NCBI RefSeq assembly: GCF_000511355.1
Contig: NC_023135.1
Span: forward strand, 3,374,371-3,438,370
Reading direction: 5' to 3'
DNA length: 64,000 nt
Source of the DNA: Leisingera methylohalidivorans DSM 14336
GTDB taxonomy: Bacteria > Pseudomonadota > Alphaproteobacteria > Rhodobacterales > Rhodobacteraceae
A model generated the notes under the pieces. That model did not search any database and was not told where the DNA came from. It saw only the letters and a list, made by a program, of their open reading frames with translations. Of this stretch, positions 35,417 to 44,931 are shown in pieces. Position 1 is the first letter of the stretch. Each line of letters starts with the position of its first letter. The position numbers were made by a program, and so were the translations under genes.

Positions 35417-37057
35417 TCATTTCGATGAGAAAATGTCGATGCCGAACAGCCGGTTGGCGACTGTGATTGGGATCAGGATAATGGCCACCAGAACCAGCCC
35501 GTAAGCCGAGGCATAGGCCATCAGCCCGGAATCGATGAGCCGGAATATCTGGATCGGCAGTGTCTCCCGGCCGCCGGAATACACCAGGATAGAGGCAGAC
35601 AGTTCAGCCACCGAGGTTGTCCAGGTCAGGATCGCCGCCGATGCCACCGCGGGCAGCATCACCGGCAGGATGACACGCAGGAACGTGCGGAGCGGCGGCG
35701 AGCCGAGGCTGATGGATGCCTCCTCGATCGAGTTGGGGATGTTGTGAAGCGTCGACTGGCTGTTGCGCATTCCGAACGGCATCTTGCGGATGACATAGGC
35801 CAGCACGATGATGGCCGCCGTGCCGGTCAGCGGCAGGATCCCGCCGTTGAATGCCGCAAGCAGGCTGACACCCAGAACCGTCCCCGACAATGCCAGCGGG
35901 ATCGCTGAGACATAGTCGACCAGCGGGGTCAGCAGGCTCGGCTTCTTGACCACCAAATAGCTTACCATCGTGCTGAAAACGATAGAGATCACGGTTGCGA
36001 TTGCCGCATAGGTCAGCGAGTTCAGCAGGGGACCGGGCGCCGTGATGAAGACGCGGGCAAGATTGTCGAGCGTCCATTCCCCCCACTGCAGCACCGGGCC
36101 GCGCGATTTTGTGAACGCCCCCGCGACGATGGTGGCCAGCGGCAGAAGTGAGATCGCGACCACCAGACAGGCCGGCAGCGCGACCATCATTCCGCGCACA
36201 CCACGCAGCGGCACGGGCCTGGCGCCCCGCCCCTGAACGATTTCATAGCTGCCGCGCGACACGACCCGGCGGTTGAAGAACAGCACGACCATGACGATCA
36301 TCACCGAAACGCTGGCCAGCGTGCTTTGCATGGTGATGTCCGATGCGCCCTCGGCAACCGCCGCCTGATAGGTGGCCACCGATAGCAGCGGCAATTGATG
36401 GCTGAGGATCACCGAGATCGCGAAGTTGCCGACCGTCATGGTGAAAACCAGCAGCGCCGAGGCCAGGATCGCGGGCATGATCACCGGCAGCATTACCTTC
36501 AGGCGGGCAAAAACCGGCGGGGTGCCAAGGCTTTGCGCGGCCTCTTCCAGCTGCACATCGAATTTGCCGATGGCGGCGACGGTGCCGATATAGACATAGG
36601 TGTAATAGATGAAGCTCATCGAGGTGATCAGGCCGAACCAGCCGTAGAAAGACGGCAGGTGGATACCGAATTCGCGGAAGAACTTGGTGATTAGCCCGTT
36701 GTTCCCCAGCATCATCAGCCAGGTCTGCGCGGCGATCACCTCGGGGATCACCAGGGTGATCAGCGGCAGCAGCGCGATCAGCGTCTTGCCGCCAAAACTG
36801 TAGCGTGCGGTGACATAGGCAAGCGGAACCCCGATCAGCGTGCAGATCACGGTTACAGATGTTGCCAGGATCAGGGTGTTGCCGATGGCCCGGAGGTATT
36901 TCGGCGACTCGATCAGCCGTGACCAGCCCGACGGCCCGTCGCCCAGCACACTGGCGCTGAGGATGTTGAGGAGCGGGTAGAGGACGAACAGCGCGAGCAG
37001 CCCGAGCGCCAGAACGGTTATCCAGAACCAGGGAGAGCGGAGGTTTGCGGTGCTCAT
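35417..37057 (-). CDS. ABC transporter permease, two fused BPD domains
   Basis: 546 residues with about 12 membrane segments, as in FbpB/AfuB-type permeases. Two binding-protein-dependent transport domains each carry an EAA loop (LEEAAQSLGTPPVFARLKVM and IEEASISLGSPPLRTFLRVI) that contacts the ATPase. It overlaps the ATPase stop by 4 bp, so the two are translationally coupled. Confidence 0.9.
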   Translation of the reverse strand: MSTANLRSPWFWITVLALGLLALFVLYPLLNILSASVLGDGPSGWSRLIESPKYLRAIGNTLILATSVTVICTLIGVPLAYVTARYSFGGKTLIALLPLITLVIPEVIAAQTWLMMLGNNGLITKFFREFGIHLPSFYGWFGLITSMSFIYYTYVYIGTVAAIGKFDVQLEEAAQSLGTPPVFARLKVMLPVIMPAILASALLVFTMTVGNFAISVILSHQLPLLSVATYQAAVAEGASDITMQSTLASVSVMIVMVVLFFNRRVVSRGSYEIVQGRGARPVPLRGVRGMMVALPACLVVAISLLPLATIVAGAFTKSRGPVLQWGEWTLDNLARVFITAPGPLLNSLTYAAIATVISIVFSTMVSYLVVKKPSLLTPLVDYVSAIPLALSGTVLGVSLLAAFNGGILPLTGTAAIIVLAYVIRKMPFGMRNSQSTLHNIPNSIEEASISLGSPPLRTFLRVILPVMLPAVASAAILTWTTSVAELSASILVYSGGRETLPIQIFRLIDSGLMAYASAYGLVLVAIILIPITVANRLFGIDIFSSK

Positions 37058-38115
37058 GCTGCGATGACCCGTGCAAGGTCCGGGTCGATGCCCAGGCTGA
37101 CTTGGTCGCCGGGGGCAAAACCGTCGTGGCCGGGGCCATGCAGTTCGGCAACGACCTGCAATTCATCACCCAGATCGAGGCAATAGCTGGTTTTTGACCC
37201 GAGGTATTGCCGCTTCCGGACCTGTGCAGGCAGCGATTGCAGCCCGTCCTGCTGGCCGGCAGAGATTTTCAAGTCTTCGGGGCGCAGAACAAGCAGCCCT
37301 TCGGCGGCCTGCCCTGGCAACGCGTTCCTGGCCAGGATGCTGGCAGAACCGAACTCGGCGCGGACCATGCCGCTCTCGGCGGCGCCCAGCCGTACCTTCA
37401 TCCGGTTGGCTGCGCCGACGAAATCGGCCACATATCCGGTTACCGGTTTGGCGTATATCTCCTGTGGCGTGCCGAGCTGTTCAACGGCCCCGTCCTTCAT
37501 CACTCCGATCAGGTCGGACATCGACAGGGCCTCTTCCTGATCATGGGTGACGAAGACGGTCGTAATGTTGGCTTCGCGCTGCAGTTCCGTGATGGTTTCG
37601 CGGATCTGGATGCGCAGCTTGGCGTCGAGGTTCGACAGCGGTTCGTCCATCAACAGCACCTGCGGCTTGATGACCAGCGCCCGCGCCAGCGCCACACGCT
37701 GCCTCTGACCGCCAGACAGCGCGGCGGGGTGGCGCCCTCCAAATCCATCCAGCCCGACACGCTCCAACGCTTCCGCCACCTTGCGGTCTATTTCAGGCCT
37801 CTTTTCACCGCGTGCGCGCAGGCCGAAGGCGACGTTCTGCGCCACGGTCTTGTCGGGAAAGAGCGCGTAATCCTGAAACACCATGCCGATGGCGCGCTTG
37901 TGCGGCGGCAGGCGCGTCACGTCGCGGCCGCTGAAGCTGATCATGCCGCCGGCAGCTGGCACGAAGCCCGCGATCGTGCGCAGCAGCGTGGTCTTGCCGC
38001 AGCCGGATGGTCCCAGAAGGGTAAAGAAACATCCCTCGGGGATTGTCAGAGACAGGCCTGAAATCACGTCGACCTGCCCATAGGTGACAGTGAGATTGGA
38101 AATGTCGATACTCAT
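37054..38115 (-). CDS. ABC transporter ATP-binding protein (PotA/FbpC type)
   Basis: 353 residues. Walker A GPSGCGKTT, Q-loop VFQDYALFPDKT, signature LSGGQRQRVALARAL, Walker B VLLMDEPLSNLDA and switch His in VTHDQEEALSMSD. A C-terminal TOBE region follows from about residue 240. It energises uptake through the fused permease. Confidence 0.92.
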   Translation of the reverse strand: MSIDISNLTVTYGQVDVISGLSLTIPEGCFFTLLGPSGCGKTTLLRTIAGFVPAAGGMISFSGRDVTRLPPHKRAIGMVFQDYALFPDKTVAQNVAFGLRARGEKRPEIDRKVAEALERVGLDGFGGRHPAALSGGQRQRVALARALVIKPQVLLMDEPLSNLDAKLRIQIRETITELQREANITTVFVTHDQEEALSMSDLIGVMKDGAVEQLGTPQEIYAKPVTGYVADFVGAANRMKVRLGAAESGMVRAEFGSASILARNALPGQAAEGLLVLRPEDLKISAGQQDGLQSLPAQVRKRQYLGSKTSYCLDLGDELQVVAELHGPGHDGFAPGDQVSLGIDPDLARVIAA

Positions 38116-38165
38116 GGTTCCTCCCAGTTATCGTGCCGTTATTTTGATGCGCCCCAGCGATGGAA

Positions 38166-38969
38166 TTACTGGCCGCAGGCTTCTGTTCCGGCGATCAGAT
38201 CGACGGCTTGCCGGTGAACGGCACTGTCGCCAGCGGCCAGAATGCGGCCGTCGCTATGAATGGTCAGCGGGTCGCCCCGCCAGTCGGTGATGATGCCGCC
38301 TGCGCCTTCGATGACGGGACGGAACGGCGCGTAATCGAACACTTTTTGTCCGGCATCCACGGCCAGATCGGTGCGGCCTTCCGCAAGCCGCCCATAATTG
38401 AGAGCGGCCCCGCCATAGACGCGTGTCGCAGTTGCCGCTCTCAGGGCTTCGAAGGCGGCGCGGTCGGCGGCGGGGATGTAATCCTGATTGCTGTTGGTCA
38501 TCAAAGCCTGGGAAAGCCCGGCGCATGAGCGCACGCTCACGGGCCGGCCGTTGCAGGTGGTCTGACGCCCCGGCGCACCCAGCCAGCGGGCATTGACGCC
38601 CGGAATGTCGATGACGCCAAGCAGCGGCACGCCGTCGATTGCAAGGGCGATCAGCGTGCCAAATACCGGCAGGCCCATGATGAAGGGTGCGGTCCCGTCG
38701 ATCGGGTCGAGAATCCAAACCGCTTCAGCGTCTTCGGCGATGACGCCCTCCTCCTCGCCGATGATCCCGTGCGACGGAAACCGGTCTGCGATCATCGCCC
38801 GCAACCTGGCTTCGATCATCAGGTCCATTTGGGTGACAAGGCTGCGATCCGGCTTGACCGAAACCCCCGGGGCATCGGTGGCGTGCCGTGACAGCACATC
38901 CCGGGCGGTATCGGCAAGCGCAAGCGCAAAGGCGATGTGGTGGTCTTCGATCGCGAAAGCGCGGGTCAT
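38166..38969 (-). CDS. Inositol monophosphatase family protein (histidinol-phosphatase-like)
   Basis: 267 residues from ATG 38969 with GGAGAGA upstream. Metal and phosphate motifs: GIIGEEEG, WILDPIDGTAPF, and the C-terminal AGQKVFDYAPFRPVIEGAGG. The usual WD(x)AA element is replaced by FDYAPF, as in HisN-like members. Being first in the operon of an ABC importer suggests removal of phosphate from the imported compound, or from a signal of its metabolism. Mg-dependent, cytoplasmic. Confidence 0.85.
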   Translation of the reverse strand: MTRAFAIEDHHIAFALALADTARDVLSRHATDAPGVSVKPDRSLVTQMDLMIEARLRAMIADRFPSHGIIGEEEGVIAEDAEAVWILDPIDGTAPFIMGLPVFGTLIALAIDGVPLLGVIDIPGVNARWLGAPGRQTTCNGRPVSVRSCAGLSQALMTNSNQDYIPAADRAAFEALRAATATRVYGGAALNYGRLAEGRTDLAVDAGQKVFDYAPFRPVIEGAGGIITDWRGDPLTIHSDGRILAAGDSAVHRQAVDLIAGTEACGQ

Positions 38970-39226
38970 GCGGTCTCTCCGTTTCTGCGGCCGCAAGCCA
39001 TCGTTAGGTGCGCAAGGCTCCGGCGGCGCCCTTCGCTTTGAAGGGGCTGGTTTTCTTTCATTGGGGGCCTGTTCGCAGCCGGCCTGGAGAATCATTAGCG
39101 TGGATTCACATTTGTGGCAATATGTGTATTTTGTGTCGTTATGTGTTGAGTTGTTCGAGGTGGTTGAAGTTTGTGGAATACAGAGGCAAATTTTGACTTA
39201 TTCCAATAAAGCTGGGTGGTTCAGTT
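38970..39226. promoter_or_regulatory. Divergent promoter with tandem repeats, ABC operon/DeoR gene
   Basis: At 39119-39150 three similar heptamers follow each other every 10 nt (TATGTGT, TTGTGT, TATGTGT), one helical turn apart. Such direct repeats are typical of DeoR-family operators, so this is a likely binding site. Confidence 0.5.
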
Positions 39227-40012
39227 ATGTGGCAGGAAGAACGGCACCAGAAGATTCGTGCGCAACTGGCCGCATTCGGCCGGGTGTCCATCGACAAAAT
39301 TGTTGAGGAGTTTGGCGTTTCAAGAGAAACCATCCGCCGCGATCTGATGGAGATGGAAACCGCCGGCGAGGTTCGCCGTGTCAGGGGGGGGGCCGTCCCC
39401 GCCGTGCGGGAAGACACGGCATTTTCGACGCGGGTAAAGCAGCGCCTGCAGGAAAAACGCTGTATCGCTGCGACCGCCCTGCAGCTGCTGGAAAGCGGCA
39501 TGACCATTTTCATGGACGCGGGGGCGACCAGCCAGGCGATGGCCGATGCTCTTGCCGGACCGAATGGCCTGACTGATATGACAGTCATCACTAACGCCGT
39601 CGATGTCGCCCAGCGTCTGGCCGAGCGCCCGGGCGAGCCGGGACGCGGCTTCCGTGTCGTCATGCTGGCGGGGGATATCAAACAGGACCCGATGGAAACC
39701 CATGGCGAAGCCACGATCAACGATATTCAGCGTTATCATGCAAACGCCGCCCTGCTTGCACCCTGGGGCGTCAGCGCCAAAATGGGTGCGATGAACCACT
39801 TCCTGCACGGTGCCGAGATCGCAAGGGCGATGGTCCGGAATTCGGAGCGGCGGATCATCCTGGCCGACCATTCCAAAGTCGGGCTGCCGTCCCGCTCGGT
39901 GTTTTGCCGCACGGAAGACATGGATCATCTTATCGTCGATGCCAAGGCCAAGCTGTGCCCCGGTTTCGATGAGCTTGAGGACAAAGTGCCGGGACTGATC
40001 GTCGCGGAGTAG
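39227..40012 (+). CDS. DeoR family transcriptional regulator
   Basis: 261 residues. N-terminal winged helix VSIDKIVEEFGVSRETIRRD then LMEMETAGEVRRVRGGAV, with the DeoR signature. The C-terminal sensor domain has the sugar-phosphate isomerase-like fold with VITNAVDVAQRL and ILADHSKVG. Members sense phosphorylated sugars. Divergent from the ABC/phosphatase operon, which agrees with a phosphorylated effector. Confidence 0.88.
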   Translation: MWQEERHQKIRAQLAAFGRVSIDKIVEEFGVSRETIRRDLMEMETAGEVRRVRGGAVPAVREDTAFSTRVKQRLQEKRCIAATALQLLESGMTIFMDAGATSQAMADALAGPNGLTDMTVITNAVDVAQRLAERPGEPGRGFRVVMLAGDIKQDPMETHGEATINDIQRYHANAALLAPWGVSAKMGAMNHFLHGAEIARAMVRNSERRIILADHSKVGLPSRSVFCRTEDMDHLIVDAKAKLCPGFDELEDKVPGLIVAE

Positions 40013-40609
40013 GTTTTGCCTGACCGGATGTATCTGGCGGTGATGCTGGATCTGCAGTTCCGGCGTGTCATTGGCCGGGCCATTTTGGGCGCGGCCTGCC
40101 AACATGACCAGACACCGGCGGCAGGTGCAGAAGGCCCATGAAGCCTCTTCAGTATCCACTTCCTGCAGCAAACTCACCGGCTTCCAGCCGGATCCGCTTT
40201 AGCGTGGAAGAACCCGGTTATGCCCCCTTCGATGCAAGGGTTTTTCCGACTTTCTCAGGTTAGGTTCGGGTACGGTTCTCTGTTTGCGGCATAGTCCAGA
40301 CCTGGTTCGCTCTGTCCTTCGGAGGCATGGTTCTCTCCGAGACCGGACGTGGCCGCCTCACTATGGCGTTCGGGGCTGATTGTCTCCAAATGTCATGTGC
40401 GGGGTCATCAGGCGCAATGCTCTCAGCCCCAACCGCACCCACGAGATCAATCTGGCTCCGTCCCCTGGGGACTTCGCGCCCAGCCTCTTCCTCAGGCAGG
40501 ATTCCGTCATTTCGTGTTAGGCTGCAGCTTTTCCTAACAACAGATTTCAGTTTCATTTTTCCAGATCGTCAGCATCAGCACAGCTATCTTTCGAGCCGTC
40601 GCAACTGCG
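40013..40609. other. Degraded IS debris
   Basis: At 40030-40090 a plus-strand trace reads MYLAVMLDLQFRRVIGRAI, the DDE-core block of an IS3 OrfB. The remaining 500 nt contain no frame I recognise. Confidence 0.4.
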
Positions 40610-40626
40610 GCCTTATTGAACCCCTC

Positions 40627-40798
40627 GGCGTGACCGAACAAACCTTTTACGCTGGAAGAAAAAGTACGGTGGAATGGGCACAGAGCAACTCAAGGACCTG
40701 AAGCGGCTTCAGAAAGAGAACGAGCGGTTGCGTCGTGCGGTGTCGGATCTGACTTTGGACAAGCTGATCCTGAAGGAAGCCGCATCGGGAAACTTTTG
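40627..40798 (+). pseudogene. IS3 (IS407-like) OrfA remnant
   Basis: GVTEQTFY, then in a shifted frame RWKKKYGGMGTEQLKDLKRL, LRRAVSDLTLDKLILKEAAS and GNF. The N-terminal half is missing and one frameshift is present near 40650. It is followed directly by OrfB. Confidence 0.7.
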
Positions 40799-41648
40799 AG
40801 CCCTTCACGCCGACGCGCTTGCATTGATCATGTGCGTAGCTGGTTCAAGGTATCTGAGCGACGCGTTTGCCGTGTTCTGGGCCGGCACCGGTCCACACAG
40901 CGTCGGTCGCCACGAGGGCGGGCTGACGAGGAGCGTTTGATCGCGGATATGATTGAGCTGGCACGGCAGCACGGTCGATATGGCTACCGCCGGGTTGCCG
41001 CCCTGCTGAGAGATGCAGGATGGCAGGTGAATGACAAACGCGTGGAACGCTTGGGGCGGCGTGAGGGGCTTAAAGTGCCAATGAAACAACCAAAGAAGGG
41101 GCGGCTCCGGCTGAACGATGGATCGTGCGTCCGTCTGCAACCCGGGTATCGCAACCATGTTTGGCCGTATGGCTTCGGGCATCATAGAACCGACGCTGGC
41201 AGGGCGTTCAGGACGCTCAACATCTTGAACGAGTACAGCCGGGAATGTCTGGCGATCCGTGTAAAACGCAAGCTGAACCCGACCGAGGTCATTGATGCAC
41301 TGACTGACCTGTTCATCCTGCGCGGCGTGCCAGGCTGCATTCGGTCAGACAATGGCCCGGAGTTCATCGCTGAGGCTGTCAGAGACTGGATCAAAGCGGC
41401 CGGAGCAAAGACTGCGTATATCGAGCCTGGGCCCCCCCTGGGAAAACGGCTGCTGCGAAAGCTTCAATGGGCGGATGCGGGACGAATTGCTCAACGGTGA
41501 AATCTTCTACCCGCTGCGCGCAGCCCAAATCATCATCGAAAGCTGGAGAAAACACTGCAACACCAAGCGACCACACAGTGCATTGGGCTACCGCCCGCCA
41601 GCGCCCGAAGCCATCGTCTTGATGGACCGCAGGCCAATCATGCACTAA
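40796..41648 (+). pseudogene. IS3 (IS407-like) OrfB, frameshifted
   Basis: The frame runs from SPSRRRACIDHVRSWFKVSE through RSDNGPEFIAEAVRDWI and then shifts by one base in a C-run near 41430. It continues as ENGCCESFNGRMRDELLNGE to PIMH at 41648. The first catalytic Asp is Gly (WPYGFGH), while the second Asp and the Glu remain. So it is inactive for two independent reasons. Confidence 0.82.
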
Positions 41649-41743
41649 CTTTCAATTTGGACCACTCAAGTAGGGCTGCTCAAGCCTGAGCCTCCCCCAA
41701 AGAAGTGGTCCGCGCCTATGATGGGGAAATCGGAAGACCATAG

Positions 41744-42022
41744 ATGGCGATTAAGAGACCCAAGCCAGAAGAGATTGTCGTGAAGTTGCGGCAGGTTGAA
41801 GTCCTGATGGGACAAGGCATGCCCCGGATTGATGCAATCCGCCAGACCGGCGTGACGGAGCAAACTTATTACCGCTGGAAGAAAAAGTGCGGCGGAATGG
41901 GCGCAGAACAACTGAAGGACCTGAAGCGGCTTCAGAAAGCGATCCAGCGTCTTCGCCGGGCTGTCCCGGATCTGACGCTGGGCAAGCTGATCCTGCCGGA
42001 AGCCGCACGGGGAAACTTCTGA
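41744..42022 (+). CDS. IS3 family (IS407-like) transposase OrfA
   Basis: 92 residues, complete: MAIKRPKPEEIVVKLRQVEV, helix-turn-helix IDAIRQTGVTEQTYYRWKKK, and tail LGKLILPEAARGNF. Intact, but its OrfB partner is not, so it could at most act as a regulator of related copies. Confidence 0.75.
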   Translation: MAIKRPKPEEIVVKLRQVEVLMGQGMPRIDAIRQTGVTEQTYYRWKKKCGGMGAEQLKDLKRLQKAIQRLRRAVPDLTLGKLILPEAARGNF

Positions 42023-42910
42023 GCTCCTCGCGTCGCCGTTCCTGCATCACTCATGCGCGCAGCGGGATGCCGGTTTCAAAGCGTCGCGTTTGCCGCGTCC
42101 CGGGCCGGTACCGGTCCACACAGCGGCGATTGCCTCAGGGGCGTGAAGACGAGGAGCGCCTGGTCGCGGACATGATCGAGCTGACACGTCAATATGGCCG
42201 ATATGGCTGCCGCCGGGTTGCGGCCTTGCTGCGGGACGCCGGCTGGCAGGTGATTGACAGGCGGGCCGAACGCCTATGGCGGCGCGAGGGGCTGAAGGTT
42301 CCATTGAAACAGCCCAGGAAGGGGCGGCTCTGGCTCAACGGCGGATCATGCGCCCGGCTGCGCCCCGAATGTCGCAGCCACGTCTGGTCCTGCGGCTTCG
42401 TGCATCATCGACCTGATGATGGCGGGGCGTTCAGGACATTGAACATTCTGGAGGAACACAGCCGGGAGTGCCTGGCCATCCGTGTGAAGCGGAAGCTGAA
42501 CCGGGCCGGGGTCAGCGGCGCGCTGACCGACCTGTTCCTTCTACGCGGCGTGCCTGCCTGCATCCGGTCGGACAACGGCCCGGAGCCTATCGCTGAGGCT
42601 GTCAGAGATTGGAGCAAAGCTTCGGGGGAAAGACCGCCTGCATCGAGCCAGGATCGCCGTGGGAGAACGGATTTTGCGAGAGTTTCAACGGGCGGATGCG
42701 CCCCTCTCGGCAGCATGCTTTGCATGCGCCTGACGGGCAATGGACAAACTGCTGAACGGGGAGGTCTTCTAGCCTCTGCGGGAAGCCCAGATCATCATCG
42801 AAAGCTGGAGACAGCACTGCAACACTAAACGACCGCACAGTGCCCTGGTCTGCCGCCCGCCTGCGCCCGAGGCCATCGTCTTGATGGACCAGCGGCCAAC
42901 CATGCACTAA
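42013..42910 (+). pseudogene. IS3 (IS407-like) OrfB, disrupted by hairpin element
   Basis: LSSSRRRSCITHARSGMPVS through RSDNGPEPIAEAVRDWSKAS, then frameshifts near 42625. The hairpin element (42701-42739) splits FNGRMR from DKLLNGEVF with a net gain of 41 bases, and a stop precedes PLREAQIIIESWRQHCNTKR. The first catalytic Asp is Gly (WSCGFVH), and GPEF has become GPEP. Confidence 0.85.
42701..42739 (-). repeat. Hairpin element copy E
   Basis: Minus strand: TGCCCGTCAG, arms GCATGC and GCATGC around AAA, then CTGCCGAGAGGGG. 39 nt, the same length as copies A and B. It is inserted in IS3 OrfB just after the region of the catalytic Glu. Confidence 0.88.
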
Positions 42911-43753
42911 CTTTCAAACCGGACCGCACAAGTGGGGCTGCTCAGTGGTGACCTGCGACTAAAATTTCATCTAACCACGATTTGAGCCCGGTTGGTGTTT
43001 ACGCTGATCGGCGCAGTTTGAGCAATCGCCCGATGCGCAAAGCTTTCCTCTCGCGCAGCGGGGCGGGCGAATGCGGTGGTCAGTGTCCGCGCATAGTCCG
43101 CGGGTGGCAGGTCACTGATTGTTGAAGATCGCCCAGAGGCTGGCCGAAGCTCAGCAATCTGCTCGTGCGGGCGGCTTCACCCCGACTGCATCGCATTGTG
43201 CCGTGTTGGTTCTGTGAAGCAGCCAGCAAAGCTCACCGCGCTTTACTTCGCACGCACCCCGGACCTATGCCGTCTTTCTCGACTGGCTGGGCGAAATGCT
43301 GAGCCGGAAGCAGGCCGTTTTCTTCTCTAGTCATTCATACATTCGCAAGTCCAAAACACTCAAACGAGCCGTGCGCAGCGCGAATCTTTCCTGGGTTTTT
43401 CAGGACTCCGGAACTCTGCCCTGGGGAGATAGAGGCGCCAGAAACCGGTGTATGTTCTGGAAAAATTTTTTATATCAATCAGTTGCGATAAATCTCCCTC
43501 AGACGCACGGAGATATTGGATTTTGGATATTGTATCACTATAAAGCTTGAAGCTGCGTTTGGGAGGAGGAAGCATGGCTGGATTTGGCGAGTACTTTTTG
43601 AGCTTCGGGTGAAATTCAGAGCGATCATCACGTTCAAGGTGCTTCGACAATGGGCCGTGAATGGCAGTTGGTGTGCCCAGAAAGAAAACGCGGGAAAAGA
43701 AGCCGGGCAGCCGGTTTGATAATTATTGCCTTCACAACATGGAGAACTAAGGA
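42911..43753. promoter_or_regulatory. Long upstream region of the TRAP operon
   Basis: No intact gene. About 43236-43305 a short trace (TPRTYAVFLDWLGEML) resembles the C-terminus of a LysR regulator, with low certainty. The last 250 nt are AT-rich and carry the GntR-type site at 43513-43541. An AAGGA precedes the dctP start. Confidence 0.4.
43513..43541 (+). promoter_or_regulatory. Putative GntR operator (TRAP operon)
   Basis: ATATTGGATTTTGGATA-TTG-TATCA. The first 16 bases are identical to the site before the deaminase gene (46948), and TTGGATA-TTG-TATC matches the reverse complement of the site before the aldehyde dehydrogenase gene (53277). Confidence 0.65.
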
Positions 43754-44752
43754 ATGAAAAAGCTGTTGACAGCAGTGGCCGCCGGCACGATTGCATTGCA
43801 GTTTGCCACACCCGCTTTTGCTGAGAATATCAAGCTGCGCTTTGCAGGTGTGTTTCCGATCGACCACCAGGGCACAAAGATGATGGAGCAGGTCGCGGCT
43901 GACGTGAATGCTGCGGGTGTTGGTCTGGAAATGACCGTCTTTCCGGCCAGCCAGCTGGGGTCAGGCGAAGCCCTGTTTGAAGATGTGGCCCGCGGAAACA
44001 TCGATTTTGCCTCCGCCTTTATCTATTCTGATACGGATCCGCGGCTGGAATTCCTCAACATGCCGTTCCTCGTAAGCGGCTATGACGACATGGAGCGCGT
44101 GCTGCGCGACATGGACTCGGATTACAATCGGATCCTGCAGGACATTACCGACGAATACGGCGTCCGCGTGATGGCAGCAAATCCTGAAGGTTTCGTTGGT
44201 ATCGTTGCTACCAAGGAGCCTGACAACTGGAGCAGCTCCGAAGACAAGGGCATGAACATCCGTGTCTGGTCTTCCAATGCGGTGAAATCAACGATGGAAG
44301 CCCTAGGTTATCGCGCCACGACAATGGCCTGGGGGGACATCTTCCCCGCGCTTCAGTCCGGTATCGTGGACGGCGCGATCTGCTGCACCAAAACCGCGAC
44401 CTACTCAATCTTTGCGAAGTCTGATGTCGGCACCCATTTCATCGAGTACAACTCTCTCCTTGAACAGACCTTCTACTATGGGTCCGAGCGGACGCTGGCG
44501 AAGCTGAACGACGAGCAGCGTGAGGTTGTGCAGGCGGCGATGACCAAGGCATCGGCAGATTTCTTTGCCTACAACCGAGACAACGATGCGGCGTATGGCC
44601 AGAAGCTGATCGATAGCGGTTACACGATCCTTAGCCTCAGCGGCGAACAGCAGAAAGCGATGGCTGACCACGTGCGCGCAACCATCTGGCCGACCATGGA
44701 AGGCGCGGTTGGTAAGGACGTAATCGATCAGGTCCTGGCAGCAGTTAAGTAA
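43754..44752 (+). CDS. dctP: TRAP transporter substrate-binding protein DctP family
   Basis: 332 residues. Signal peptide MKKLLTAVAAGTIALQFATP then AFA, followed by the mature start ENIKLRFAGVFP. TRAP-type features: the Arg-containing segment NIRVWSSNAVKSTMEALGYR that binds the carboxylate, then MAWGDIFPALQSGIVDGA. It delivers a carboxylate-containing ligand to DctQM. In this regulon the ligand is most likely hydroxyproline or a related imino acid. A hairpin after the gene may favour higher expression than the membrane subunits. Confidence 0.9.
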   Translation: MKKLLTAVAAGTIALQFATPAFAENIKLRFAGVFPIDHQGTKMMEQVAADVNAAGVGLEMTVFPASQLGSGEALFEDVARGNIDFASAFIYSDTDPRLEFLNMPFLVSGYDDMERVLRDMDSDYNRILQDITDEYGVRVMAANPEGFVGIVATKEPDNWSSSEDKGMNIRVWSSNAVKSTMEALGYRATTMAWGDIFPALQSGIVDGAICCTKTATYSIFAKSDVGTHFIEYNSLLEQTFYYGSERTLAKLNDEQREVVQAAMTKASADFFAYNRDNDAAYGQKLIDSGYTILSLSGEQQKAMADHVRATIWPTMEGAVGKDVIDQVLAAVK

Positions 44753-44761
44753 TCTATTTCA

Positions 44762-44792
44762 GCAGGGGTAGCAGAGCTTGCCGCCCCTGTCT
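44762..44792 (+). terminator. Partial terminator or processing hairpin after dctP
   Basis: CAGGGG and CCCCTG arms with an additional pairing core around CAGAGCTTG. It lies in the 179-nt gap between dctP and dctQ without a T run, so it is probably an mRNA stabiliser. Confidence 0.4.
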
Positions 44793-44931
44793 GGATTCTC
44801 TGACACCTGAGTGCTCTGACGGATCTCGGCAAACCAGGCAGGAGACGGGCCGTAAGCGGCTCTGGCTCCTGCACCCTTGGTAGGCTGATTTCCCGCATTT
44901 TCAGGAGCTCAACTCCAAGAAGGGGGGGGAG

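Noticed and set aside
43049..43080. CCTCTCGCGCAG resembling the reverse of the element's 3' block
   Set aside because: No complementary arm and no TGCCCGGCAG-like partner within 60 nt.
43296..43550. 84-codon plus-strand open frame upstream of dctP
   Set aside because: No ribosome-binding site or recognisable domain, and it would cover the likely GntR operator and promoter.
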